A stretch of 51,189 bases of DNA from Gemmataceae bacterium. Its GTDB lineage: Bacteria; Planctomycetota; Planctomycetia; Gemmatales; Gemmataceae. This document shows, one piece after another, positions 9,490-18,584 of this stretch; position 1 is the first letter of the stretch, and each line of letters starts with the position of its first letter. Made by a program: the position numbers and the translations under genes. The notes under the pieces are model-generated. The model made no database searches and was not told the origin of the DNA. It worked only from the letters and a program-made list of their open reading frames with translations. The DNA lies in contig JAIEMG010000310.1 in the NCBI GenBank assembly GCA_019752375.1, positions 1 to 51,189 on the forward strand. Direction: 5' to 3'.

Positions 9490-11907
9490 TCACTTCTTGT
9501 CGAGCCGCAGCAGTGCGCCCTGCGCGTCCTGGGTTACCAGCGACCAGTCGCCGCCACGGGCAAGCTTTTCCAGGACTTGCCGGGCTTCACGGGAGCCGAT
9601 GAGTTCCAGCACGCGGATCGCCCGCAGGCTGCGCAGCTCATCGGCGGTGATTTCGATGGCGCCCTTCTCCAGCCGAACCAGGAGCGCCTCGATCCGTCGC
9701 TGCGTTTCCAGCGACGGCTTGTCGGCCAGCGCTCGTTGCAGGGCCGGTTCGACGAGCTCGCCCAGTTTCTCCAACTCATTCGTCGCCAGTTGCCGGATCT
9801 GGAACTGGGCGCCGTCCAGGTCAGCGATCAACTGCTCGATGCGCTTGCGGTCCAGGTCCGGCACTGGCTTCACGCGCTCGCCCAGGAATGCGACCGACTT
9901 TTCCGGCACCGCGGTCATGGCTTCGATGGCGCGCTGGGCACGCAGTACGTCGCGCTGGCTCAAATCGTTCCAGGGGCCGTCCAGCCCGGCAGCAGGCGCG
10001 ACGGGGCGCTCCGCTTCGAAGCGGACGTCCCATACCAGGGCCGTCGTGTCGGCGCTGCCGCTGACAAGACGGGTGCCGTCGGCATTGAACGCCAGGCAGT
10101 TCACCTGGCCGCCGTGCTTCTGTAGTGTGCGTACCAGTGATCCCGTGGGGATCTCCCAGAGGTGAACGGAGCAATCGAGGCCGGCCGTCGCCAGGAAACG
10201 GCCATCCGGAGTGAAGGCGGCGACGTTGACGCCGTGGGTCGAGGAATCGAGCGTCGCGACCGTACGGCCCGACGATGCCATGCGCATGAAGACGGTGCCG
10301 TCCGCCGCCATCGTGACCAGCAGCCGGCCGTCGGGCGAGACCGCGAGGATGTGATTGCGCGGCCGGGAGAGCGTTTGCGAGAAGAGGGACTGCGCCGTTG
10401 CCAGGTCCCACACATACCAGGCGCCGTCGCTGGCCGACGTCAGCGTCTTGCCGTCGCGGCTGATCACCAGTGCGGTGATCGTGCCCTGGCGTCCGTTCAG
10501 GGGCTTCTTCGCCGTGCCGTCGGCGACGTTCCAGGTCCGGATGGCGTGGTCCCCTCCGGCCGAGATCAGCGTGCGCCCGTCGGCCGTGAAGGTAAGGTGG
10601 CTAACGGCGTCCTCGTGGCCTTTCAGCACGCGGAGCAGTTTACCCGTGGCGGACTGCCACAGGGCGATGGTCTTGTCGCTGCTCCCGGAGGCAAGGAGGT
10701 TCCCGTCGGGCGACACGGCCAGTGCCGTCACACCTCCGGTGTGTTCCGTCAATGTGCGCAACAGTCGCCCGGTGGCGGGGTCCCACTGGTGCACGACCTG
10801 TTCCGGTCCGCCCGAGGCGAGCGTCTTGCCGTCCCTCGCCCAGGCGAGGACGCGAATGGGTTCAACATGGCCGCCCAAGGTGCGCTGGCTGCGTCCGGTG
10901 CCCATGTCCCAGATGCGGACCTGGCCATCAACGCCGCACGACACGCCGGTCTTCCCATCGGGCGTCAAGGCCACGCCGCGCACGGCCTGGTTGTGCGCTT
11001 TGATGGTTCGAAGCGACGTTGCGTCGGCCACGTTCCAGAGGATGACCGTGGCATCCCAGCTGCCCGTCGCCAGCAGCTTGCCGTCGCGGGAGAATGCCAG
11101 GCAGGCGACATAGTCCGTGTGCGCCGCGACCTTGTGCAGCGTCTTGCCGCTGGCCGCGTCCCACAGGCGCAGTTCGCCGACGCTTGCCGATGCCAGCATT
11201 TTCCCGCCACGCTCGAACGCCACGGACGACACTTCTTCCGCGTGACCTTCGAGGGTGCGCAACACCTTTCCCGCGGCGATGTCCCACAGGTGAATCGTTT
11301 TGTCCCGGCTGCCGGTGGCGAGCGTGCCATCGGACGCGAACGCCAGGCAGGTGACGAAATCCTTGTGCCCTTCCAGCGTGCGCAGGTGTTTGCCGGCCGC
11401 GGGATCCCAGAGGCGGACTTTCAAATCCATGCTGGAAGACGCCAGGATCTTGCCGTCGGGAGTAAAGGCGACGCCGGTGACGTCGCCCTCGTGGCCCTCC
11501 ATCCGGTGCAAAAGCTTGCCGGCCGATGGGTCCCAGATGCGGACGTCCCAATCGCCGCTGCACGAGGCGAGCTGCTTGCCGTCGGGCGAAAACGCGAGGC
11601 TGGAAACCTTGAACGTGTGTCCGCAGAGCGTGTGCAGCTCCTGTCCCGTCGTCAGGTCCCAGAGGCTGATGGCACGCGGGTCCCGACCGCTGGCGGCCAG
11701 GACCTTGCCATCGGGCGACAAGGCCAGGCAAGCGACGCCGCTGGCTTCGCTGGAGCGCAGCGTGCCCAGGCGAGCCAGTGCGCCTGACGGCAGCGGGTCG
11801 CCGTAGCGATCGGCGCGTTCGCGGGACTTGGGAGCCGGCTCATCGTCCGCTCGTGCAACGAGCAGGGCAAGGCAGATCAACAGCAGGGAAGCGATTCGCT
11901 GGGGCAT
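9490..11907 (-). CDS. Secreted WD40-repeat protein with helical C-terminal domain
   Basis: An 805-residue protein with an N-terminal signal peptide (SLLLICLALLVARA, residues 7-20). Fourteen WD40-type repeats follow, each about 42 residues, with blades such as VSSLAFSPDGKQLASCSGDW and endings such as LWDPAAGKHLRTLEGH. Fourteen fits two seven-bladed propellers. After about residue 630 comes an alpha-helical region (FQIRQLATNELEKLGELVEP, then RIEALLVRLEKG) that resembles HEAT-like helices and is common at the tail of planctomycete WD40 proteins. The start is ATG 11907 with gggagc upstream. It probably acts as a scaffold outside the cytoplasmic membrane; no enzymatic residues are visible. Confidence 0.85.
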   Translation of the reverse strand: MPQRIASLLLICLALLVARADDEPAPKSRERADRYGDPLPSGALARLGTLRSSEASGVACLALSPDGKVLAASGRDPRAISLWDLTTGQELHTLCGHTFKVSSLAFSPDGKQLASCSGDWDVRIWDPSAGKLLHRMEGHEGDVTGVAFTPDGKILASSSMDLKVRLWDPAAGKHLRTLEGHKDFVTCLAFASDGTLATGSRDKTIHLWDIAAGKVLRTLEGHAEEVSSVAFERGGKMLASASVGELRLWDAASGKTLHKVAAHTDYVACLAFSRDGKLLATGSWDATVILWNVADATSLRTIKAHNQAVRGVALTPDGKTGVSCGVDGQVRIWDMGTGRSQRTLGGHVEPIRVLAWARDGKTLASGGPEQVVHQWDPATGRLLRTLTEHTGGVTALAVSPDGNLLASGSSDKTIALWQSATGKLLRVLKGHEDAVSHLTFTADGRTLISAGGDHAIRTWNVADGTAKKPLNGRQGTITALVISRDGKTLTSASDGAWYVWDLATAQSLFSQTLSRPRNHILAVSPDGRLLVTMAADGTVFMRMASSGRTVATLDSSTHGVNVAAFTPDGRFLATAGLDCSVHLWEIPTGSLVRTLQKHGGQVNCLAFNADGTRLVSGSADTTALVWDVRFEAERPVAPAAGLDGPWNDLSQRDVLRAQRAIEAMTAVPEKSVAFLGERVKPVPDLDRKRIEQLIADLDGAQFQIRQLATNELEKLGELVEPALQRALADKPSLETQRRIEALLVRLEKGAIEITADELRSLRAIRVLELIGSREARQVLEKLARGGDWSLVTQDAQGALLRLDKK

Positions 11908-12354
11908 CGTGCCGCTCCCGAATGGAATGGAGGTTTGCGGCAGAGGAAAGGAACAGATTCCACCTTACTTGGCGGGTCGGGGTTTGTCCAGAAGTTGGGA
12001 TTTTCGCTGTTGCGATCACAATTGGGGTGCGTATCACACGAGGAATAATGTCGTTGCTTAGATTCAGCGGGGGAGCGGGGAGCGAAGGGGAGTTCGGGCG
12101 CGGGCGCGGGCTCGAAAACGGGCCTCCGTTCGTGCCCGAGCCTGAACCCGCGCCCGAGCCCGATTCTGATTTCCCTGCTACTGGGCGAACGGCTGCGCTC
12201 CAGGAATGCCCGATTTCCCTGCCGGTTTGCTTGTATCCAGCCAGGGCACCGCTTACAATTCGCCCGATTTGGATGAATCCGCGAGGGGTCGGAATTACCC
12301 GTCGCCCAAGACGGGAAGCCCTTCGCGACATTTCGCTGTCGTGCGAGGAGAATC
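11908..12354. other. Intergenic region between divergent secreted-protein genes
   Basis: This 447-bp stretch separates the WD40 gene (minus) from the secreted-protein gene (plus). It holds a GC-rich imperfect inverted repeat around 12093-12164 (cgggcgcgggctcg against cgagcctgaacccgcgcccg) and the promoter at 12231-12259. No open frame looks genuine. Confidence 0.5.
12231..12259 (+). promoter_or_regulatory. Sigma-70-type promoter for the 12355 gene
   Basis: TTGTAT (12231-12236) and TACAAT (12254-12259) are 17 bp apart. Transcription would start near 12266, leaving a leader of about 90 nt before ATG 12355. The call rests on sequence only. Confidence 0.5.
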
Positions 12355-13113
12355 ATGAAGATCACGAAGAGAACGCTGCTCGTTTGCCTTGCGGGCTACC
12401 TGAGCGTCGCGCTGCTCTTGAACACGCCGGCCGCAGCCGACGACAAGAACAAGGACGAGAAGAAGCCCGAGCCGCAGCCAGCGATCAGCATGGCCGCCAT
12501 GGCGACCCAGCTCGCGCTGGAAGGCCAGAAGCGGAAATCGCCCACGCTCATGCTGGCCGCGGTCGAGTTGCTTGGCCCCCTCAAGGAAGGCGCCGGCAAG
12601 GTGAAGGACGTGACGAGCAAGACCGAAGGGATGGCAGCCAAAAGCGACAAGCAGGCCCTCAAGCTGAACGTCACTGACTGGATCGACCTGGCCAAGGAAT
12701 ACGCCAAGAACGACAAGGAATTGAGCGCGTTCCTCGAGAAGAAGATCGAAGAGCTGTCGAAGCGCGGCCTGATCTACAACCAGGGCAAGGACAAGACCAG
12801 CCTCGACGTCAAGGGCACGACCTACAAGGTCATCAGCAGCGGCGTGATCGCCCCGAATCAAGTCCTGACGCTCAGCAACGTCATCTTCGAGGGGAACAAG
12901 CCCGCGGTCATCGCCGTCATCGGCGACGGCGACGGCGACCTGGACCTGTACGTCTACCGCGGCAACGGTACCGACAACCTGATCGGCAAGGACACCGGAC
13001 CGTCGAGCATTGCGGTCATCTCCTGGTTCCAGGGGGCGGAAGGGCCGATCACGGTCAAGGTACCGAATGTTGGGAAGGTGGCGGAGAGGTACGTTGTGCT
13101 GGCGAACTGGTGA
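12355..13113 (+). CDS. Secreted protein, C-terminal PPC-like beta domain
   Basis: A 252-residue protein of unknown function. It has an N-terminal signal peptide (KRTLLVCLAGYLSVALLL, ending near AAA at about residue 26) followed by a Lys/Glu-rich linker. Residues about 40-130 are helical and charged. The last 90 residues (VIAPNQVLTLSNVIFEGN, then VIGDGDGDLDLYVYRGNG) resemble bacterial pre-peptidase C-terminal-type beta sandwiches, where the Asp/Gly loop may bind calcium. That assignment is by pattern only. ATG 12355 has an aggag ribosome site 6-7 nt upstream and a good promoter at 12231-12259. It stands alone, with divergent and convergent neighbours. Confidence 0.75.
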   Translation: MKITKRTLLVCLAGYLSVALLLNTPAAADDKNKDEKKPEPQPAISMAAMATQLALEGQKRKSPTLMLAAVELLGPLKEGAGKVKDVTSKTEGMAAKSDKQALKLNVTDWIDLAKEYAKNDKELSAFLEKKIEELSKRGLIYNQGKDKTSLDVKGTTYKVISSGVIAPNQVLTLSNVIFEGNKPAVIAVIGDGDGDLDLYVYRGNGTDNLIGKDTGPSSIAVISWFQGAEGPITVKVPNVGKVAERYVVLANW

Positions 13114-13128
13114 TTTTCTCGTTTGTTC

Positions 13129-13266
13129 AAATGACGAATGCCGAAGCTCGAATGACGAATCAATGACGAATATCCAATGAATGACCAAGTGACGATACGG
13201 CGTTCCGTTTATGGGGCTTCGTCATTGGGAATTGATTCGTCATTCGAGCTTCGGCATTCGTCATTT
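13129..13266. repeat. 36-bp perfect inverted repeat of the 'aatgacgaat' family
   Basis: Arms at 13129-13164 and 13231-13266 are perfect 36-bp reverse complements around a 66-nt loop that itself contains more aatgacgaa words. It lies between two convergent genes. Related, more diverged copies are at 25415-25532 and about 50978-51032. Confidence 0.9.
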
Positions 13267-13281
13267 CTCCCTGCTTGAGAC

Positions 13282-13836
13282 CTAGCTCTTCTCCGCCAGC
13301 AATCCCACCGCGGTCTTCAGCCCATGATCGCCTTCGAAGAAGCGGTGGGCCAGGTTTTCCATCAGCGTCAGGAACTCCAGCAGGTCGTTGACGCGGCGAA
13401 TCCGCTGCTGGGTGCTCGGTTCGGCTTTCTCATCCCCGAGGCCGTCGGCGCTGAGCTCGTCGCGGCAGCGGCGCAGCGTGCTCAGGATCGGGTCGATCTC
13501 GCGCCGCTTGCGCTGGCTGGCGACGAGCGTGAACATCTCCCACACGTCGCTGAGCGATTCGTAATAATCGCGCCGGTCGCCGCGTTTGTGGACGCGGCGT
13601 ACCAGGCCCCACTCGACGAGCTTGCTCAGGTTCATGCTCACGTTGCCGCGCGAGATCGCCAGGCGGGCCATGATGTCGTCCATCGACAGGGCCGCACCGG
13701 TGATGTAGAGCACGCCGTGAATCCGCGCCATGGTCGGGCTGATGCCCCACAGCGAGCTCATCGTGTCCCACAGGTCCACAAAACGATCTTCGACTTCCTG
13801 GAGGCGGCGGGCGGCCTCGGCTTTGCGAGTTTTCAT
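13282..13836 (-). CDS. GbsR/MarR-family transcriptional regulator
   Basis: A 184-residue winged-helix DNA-binding protein. The GbsR-type N-terminal block is VEDRFVDLWDTMSSLWGISP, followed by ARIHGVLYITGAALSMDDIM and the recognition region LAISRGNVSMNLSKLVEWGL. The wing is RRVHKRGDRRDYYES. A coiled, Arg-rich C-terminal half probably dimerises. Relatives in Bacillus regulate choline/glycine-betaine uptake, but no osmolyte transporter lies here and the ligand is unknown. The start ATG 13836 is preceded by gaaaggtg at a suitable distance. It is divergent from trpF with 109 bp between the starts, so it may bind that shared region. Confidence 0.88.
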   Translation of the reverse strand: MKTRKAEAARRLQEVEDRFVDLWDTMSSLWGISPTMARIHGVLYITGAALSMDDIMARLAISRGNVSMNLSKLVEWGLVRRVHKRGDRRDYYESLSDVWEMFTLVASQRKRREIDPILSTLRRCRDELSADGLGDEKAEPSTQQRIRRVNDLLEFLTLMENLAHRFFEGDHGLKTAVGLLAEKS

Positions 13837-13945
13837 AGTTTTTACACCTTTCAGGAACCTATGAAATTCTAGCTCGCCCCGCCTGCCGGTTCAAGCGAGC
13901 CACCCCGTCTTGCCTGATTTCGGCGAGATGGGTACATTTCACGCG

Positions 13946-14614
13946 ATGGCCATTCCCCTGCGCATCAAGATCTGTGGCGTGACCTCGGTCGAGGACGCGT
14001 GCCTGGCTGCGAAGCTGGGCGCGGACGCCATCGGCTTGAACTTCAGCGAGCAATCGCCGCGCCGGACCGATCTCGACACGGCACGTGCCATCATGGCCGC
14101 GCTGCCGCCATTCGTTGACAGCGTCGGTGTCTTCACGGACGCCGCGGTGCTTGGCGACCTGTTCATGAAGCTTGGAGTCAGGGGCCTTCAGTGGCATGGC
14201 GAACTGGAGGAACTCCCCGAGTTCACTCCAGGCGTGATGATGATGTACCGGTTGATCGTCGCCTTCCGCATCCGCGACCGCCAGACGTTGACGGAAGCCG
14301 ATGCATGGTTGAAGGCGCGACGCGCCTGGGCGCTGCCTGCCGCCATCCTGATTGATGGCTACAAGGAGGGCGTTCGGGGCGGCACCGGCACACCTCCGCC
14401 GTGGCCGCTGCTTGCGGGTTATCCGTCTCCCGCGCCCCTGATCCTCGCCGGCGGGCTGACGCCGGACAACGTCGCCAACGCGGTGCGCATCGTGCGGCCG
14501 TATGCCGTCGACGTTGCCAGCGGCGTCGAGAGCAGCCCGGGCAAGAAGGATGCCGACAAGATGCGCCGCTTCATCGAGAATGCGCGACAAGCGGCCAGTG
14601 AACTGAAGGCGTGA
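13946..14614 (+). CDS. trpF: Phosphoribosylanthranilate isomerase
   Basis: A 222-residue (beta/alpha)8-barrel enzyme that performs the Amadori rearrangement of phosphoribosylanthranilate to CdRP in tryptophan synthesis. The N-terminal IKICGVTSVEDA carries the catalytic Cys (C10). The general acid is D137 in AAILIDGYKEGVRGGTG. Phosphate-binding loops are LILAGGLTPDNV and VDVASGVESSPGKKD. The start ATG 13946 (MAIPLRIKICG) matches the family; the frame opens 36 nt earlier at 13910. Unlike in many bacteria it is not beside other trp genes. An extended loop (TGTPPPWPLLAGYPSPA) lies after the conserved GGTG. Confidence 0.95.
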   Translation: MAIPLRIKICGVTSVEDACLAAKLGADAIGLNFSEQSPRRTDLDTARAIMAALPPFVDSVGVFTDAAVLGDLFMKLGVRGLQWHGELEELPEFTPGVMMMYRLIVAFRIRDRQTLTEADAWLKARRAWALPAAILIDGYKEGVRGGTGTPPPWPLLAGYPSPAPLILAGGLTPDNVANAVRIVRPYAVDVASGVESSPGKKDADKMRRFIENARQAASELKA

Positions 14615-14650
14615 TGGAACACGCTGTCCCGTGAAAAAGGAGTTTCGCTC

Positions 14651-14797
14651 ATGAGGATCGCTCTTCCCGCATTCATCGTCGCATGCACCAACCAATTCCA
14701 GCATGTCCTCCCAGGACAAAGCCAACGAACGCGCGAAAAACGCCCTCGCCGCCATCGGCCAGTGATGACTGTTCACCGTTCCCGGTTAAATCAGTAG
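14651..14797 (+). CDS. Possible 48-residue small ORF or gene remnant
   Basis: ATG 14651 has a textbook ribosome site (aaggag, 8-nt spacing) and opens a 48-codon frame starting [17 protein letters not shown]. The second half becomes Arg-rich and unlike a normal protein. In another frame, positions 14703-14765 encode [20 protein letters not shown], which has normal composition. One reading is a short gene broken by a frameshift. Another is leader DNA for ahcY with a chance ribosome site. The end overlaps the predicted ahcY -10 box. I do not recognise it. Confidence 0.25.
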   Translation: MRIALPAFIVACTNQFQHVLPGQSQRTREKRPRRHRPVMTVHRSRLNQ

Positions 14798-14800
14798 AAT
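14772..14800 (+). promoter_or_regulatory. Candidate ahcY promoter
   Basis: TTCACC (14772-14777) and TAGAAT (14795-14800) are separated by 17 bp. A start near 14807 would give a leader of about 38 nt before ahcY. The -35 match is only moderate. Confidence 0.4.
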
Positions 14801-14844
14801 TGTGTGCGAATGGATCGAGAACCCAAACCCGGAGACTGCAGACC

Positions 14845-16287
<1,443 letters not shown>

Positions 16288-16307
16288 TGCGTTTCTCGGT
16301 GCATCGC

Positions 16308-16366
16308 AAAGCCGCGAGTCCGCAGTGAGAGCATCGTTGCTCTTGCCGTGGACTCGCGGCTTTTTC
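16308..16366 (+). terminator. Rho-independent terminator of ahcY
   Basis: A long stem pairs gccgcgagtccgc (from 16311) with gtggactcgcggc (to 16360), followed by ttttt. It lies 20 nt after the ahcY stop. Confidence 0.85.
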
Positions 16367-16385
16367 CTCGTCGCCGGGCTCTGCT

Positions 16386-16451
16386 GTAGTGGAAGTCGCC
16401 AGACTTCCGTGCGACAGGGATCGTGATCGGAACTCTGGCGAGTTCCGCTAC
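16386..16451. repeat. Nested palindrome, copy 1 of 3
   Basis: Left arm 16386-16409 and right arm 16428-16451 pair with few mismatches. Each arm also folds alone: ggaagtc-gcca-gacttcc and ggaactc-tggc-gagttcc. Compare copies at 16595 and 16697. Confidence 0.85.
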
Positions 16452-16511
16452 AGGAAGGGCGTCGCGGCCCGACGTCCACCTCTGCGACCCAAGCGCTTGC
16501 TGCGTTCTCTT

Positions 16512-16533
16512 CCGCGAAGCTGGAGCTTCGCGG
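16512..16533. repeat. Isolated hairpin in the repeat-rich region
   Basis: ccgcgaagc and gcttcgcgg form a perfect 9-bp stem around tgga. It has the same build as one arm of the neighbouring nested palindromes but a different sequence. Confidence 0.7.
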
Positions 16534-16594
16534 CCAGTCATTCCCAAGCCGGAAAGCCTGAGAACGAATCGCCAAACGGGCTGTCGCGCGCCGT

Positions 16595-16661
16595 GTAGCG
16601 GAAGTCGCTAGACTTCCGTGCGACACGATCCTTTGTTCGGAACTCTGGCGAGTTCCGCTAC
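16595..16661. repeat. Nested palindrome, copy 2 of 3
   Basis: Left arm 16595-16618 and right arm 16638-16661 match copy 1 except for one change in the left-arm loop (gcta for gcca) and a different 19-nt spacer. Confidence 0.85.
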
Positions 16662-16696
16662 AGGACATGAAACCGCTACAGGACATGAAACGCGCC

Positions 16697-16763
16697 GTGG
16701 AGCGAAAGTCGCCAGACTTCCGTGCGACAGGATCCGGTTCGGAACTCTGGCGAGTTCCGCTAC
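16697..16763. repeat. Nested palindrome, copy 3 of 3
   Basis: The right arm (16740-16763) is identical to those of copies 1 and 2. The left arm (about 16697-16722) has small changes near its outer end (gtggagcgaaag for gtagcggaag). Confidence 0.8.
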
Positions 16764-16949
16764 GTACCCAAGCCGGAGCCTGGCTTGGCGCTTTGCCGAA
16801 AAAGCCCGTTATATCCGCCCCGCAACCATCGCTTATGTACAATGAACAGTGTGCCGACGGCGCAGTTTGCCACGCCGGCGCGGGTTTTCGGGGCGTCAGA
16901 CGCCATTTTTCTGGTGCGGTCTCTGCCGCGACGATAATCTTGAGGCGAA

Positions 16950-17813
16950 ATGGCGATGAAGCTCAACCGATTGCGCACCCTGGGAGCAGGCAACGTGAAA
17001 AAGATCGCAATCATTCCGACGCTGCTGACGCTGGGGAACGCCGTCTGCGGTTTCGCGGCCATCGCCTACGCCAGCAAGATTGGTCTGAAGGACACGCCGC
17101 CGGAACTCGACAGTCAATACTTCTACCTGGCGGGCTGGCTCATTGTCGCCGCGATGGTGTTCGATTCCCTGGATGGCTACGCCGCCCGGTTGTCGCGGAC
17201 AGCAAGCAAATTCGGCATGGAACTGGACAGCTTGTGCGATGCCATCAGCTTTGGCGTGGCGCCCGCTTTCATCCTCTTGCGCATGGGCCCGGGCTGGGAT
17301 CGGCCGCTGTTGCACCAGACGCTCGCCGTCATTGCCAGCCTGTACATGGTCTGTGCCATCATGCGGCTGGCGCGCTATAACGTCGAAAGCCAGGCCGATG
17401 CGACCAGCACGCGACGATTCAAGGGACTTCCTTCGCCGGCGGCAGCGGGTTGCATTGCCGCACTTGCCGTTCTGCGCGGTGGTTTGCCGGACTCGCTTTC
17501 GCATTATGACACAGGCCTCGTTCCCGTCGTCGAAGTGTGGGCGACCCTGGGCGCACTGGCGGTGGGCTTGCTCATGGTATCGCAGGTGCCCTACCCGCAC
17601 ATGACCAAGCAACTGCTGCGGGGAAAGCGCCACTTCAATCACCTGATCCAGCTGGTGCTGGCGGGATTTGTCATCTTCATGCTGCGGGAGCTGGCGTTGA
17701 TCGTCATCTTCTGGGGGTATGTCCTCGCCGGCGTTGTCCAGGTGGTGTTGCAGCAGGCTCGCCGCACCAAAGCGATCCCCGCTCCGACGCTGGAAGAAAC
17801 AGAGCCGCGGTGA
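16950..17813 (+). CDS. pssA: CDP-diacylglycerol-serine O-phosphatidyltransferase
   Basis: A 287-residue integral membrane enzyme that makes phosphatidylserine, the first step to phosphatidylethanolamine. The CDP-alcohol phosphatidyltransferase signature is complete: D75-G76-x2-A79-R80-x8-G89-x3-D93-x3-D97. The N-terminal IIPTLLTLGNAVCGFAAIAY is typical of type II PssA. Five or six hydrophobic helices follow, with the last two (FNHLIQLVLAGFVIFML and ALIVIFWGYVLAGVVQVVL) ahead of a short polar tail. ATG 16950 has gagg 5-6 nt upstream; ATG 16956 is a second possibility. No psd gene is adjacent. A terminator follows it. Confidence 0.93.
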   Translation: MAMKLNRLRTLGAGNVKKIAIIPTLLTLGNAVCGFAAIAYASKIGLKDTPPELDSQYFYLAGWLIVAAMVFDSLDGYAARLSRTASKFGMELDSLCDAISFGVAPAFILLRMGPGWDRPLLHQTLAVIASLYMVCAIMRLARYNVESQADATSTRRFKGLPSPAAAGCIAALAVLRGGLPDSLSHYDTGLVPVVEVWATLGALAVGLLMVSQVPYPHMTKQLLRGKRHFNHLIQLVLAGFVIFMLRELALIVIFWGYVLAGVVQVVLQQARRTKAIPAPTLEETEPR

Positions 17814-17842
17814 GCCGCGATCCCCTTGAAGTCACTTCAACC

Positions 17843-17879
17843 CAGGCCCGGTCCTCATGAGACCGGGCCTGTGGTTTTT
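17843..17879 (+). terminator. Rho-independent terminator after pssA
   Basis: Stem caggcccggtc (17843-17853) pairs with gaccgggcctg (17861-17871), followed by tgg and a T-run to 17879. It ends 15 nt before the ribE start. Confidence 0.88.
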
Positions 17880-17894
17880 GATAGAATGCCTACC

Positions 17895-18494
17895 ATGTTC
17901 ACCGGTTTGGTCGAAGCACTGGGCACCGTCCTTCACGTCGAGCCCGATGGCGCCGGCCGGCACCTCTTCGTTTCAGAGCCGGCCATCGTACCCCAGTTGA
18001 GCATCGGCGACAGCGTGGCAATCAACGGCGCCTGTCTGACCGTCGTGGAACGCGACGGCGACGTGTGTCGATTTCAGGCTGGCCCCGAAACGCTGAAACG
18101 CACCAACCTGGGCGAACTCACCGCAAACCAGCGTGTCAATCTGGAACGCGCCATGCGGATGAGCGATCGCCTCGGCGGACATCTCGTTCAAGGGCACATC
18201 GACGGTCTGGGACGCGTTCTCGAACGCATCCGGCAGGGCGAGTGGGAAACGGTATGGTTTTCTTGCCCGCCGGAACTGGGTCGGCAAATGGTGTCGAAAG
18301 GATCGGTCGCGGTCGATGGCGTCAGCCTGACGCTGGTGGACGTGGCGGCGGAGCGATTCAGCGTGGCCTTGATTCCGCATACCCTGGCCGCGACCACGCT
18401 CGGATTGCGGCCGCCGGGAGCGACGGTCAACCTGGAGACGGATTTGATCGCCAAGTACGTGCAAAAAGGCCTTCAAGCGATGCTGGGGCCTTGA
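17895..18494 (+). CDS. ribE: Riboflavin synthase, alpha subunit
   Basis: A 199-residue enzyme of two lumazine-binding beta-barrel repeats that dismutates two 6,7-dimethyl-8-ribityllumazine molecules to riboflavin. The diagnostic N-terminus MFTGLVEALGTV is present. Repeat 1 contains GDSVAINGACLTVVERDG. Repeat 2, from about residue 98, has GHLVQGHIDGLGRVLER and then KGSVAVDGVSLTLVDV. The tail NLETDLIAKYVQKGL is typical. The start is ATG 17895; the frame is open further upstream but only through the pssA terminator. It is a single gene, away from other rib genes. No FMN riboswitch-like leader is possible in the short gap. Confidence 0.96.
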   Translation: MFTGLVEALGTVLHVEPDGAGRHLFVSEPAIVPQLSIGDSVAINGACLTVVERDGDVCRFQAGPETLKRTNLGELTANQRVNLERAMRMSDRLGGHLVQGHIDGLGRVLERIRQGEWETVWFSCPPELGRQMVSKGSVAVDGVSLTLVDVAAERFSVALIPHTLAATTLGLRPPGATVNLETDLIAKYVQKGLQAMLGP

Positions 18495-18584
18495 CCCGCA
18501 GGATGCCTCGCTTGCGCTTCGGGTTGATGTCGGATTAGAGCGTGCGACGCTTGAATTGATGAAGCGGATCAACGAAAGAGCAAA

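Larger units (their letters stand above)
16288..16949. other. 662-bp repeat-rich intergenic region
   Basis: No gene is supported between ahcY and pssA. The region holds the ahcY terminator, three copies of a nested palindrome, one further hairpin and a short tandem duplication of acaggacatgaaac near 16660-16692. A possible -10 box for pssA (tacaat, 16838-16843) has no convincing -35 partner. Confidence 0.7.

Noticed and set aside
16386-16763. CRISPR array
   Set aside because: Only three palindromic units with irregular spacing (143 and 35 bp) and repeat-like spacers; no cas genes are near.
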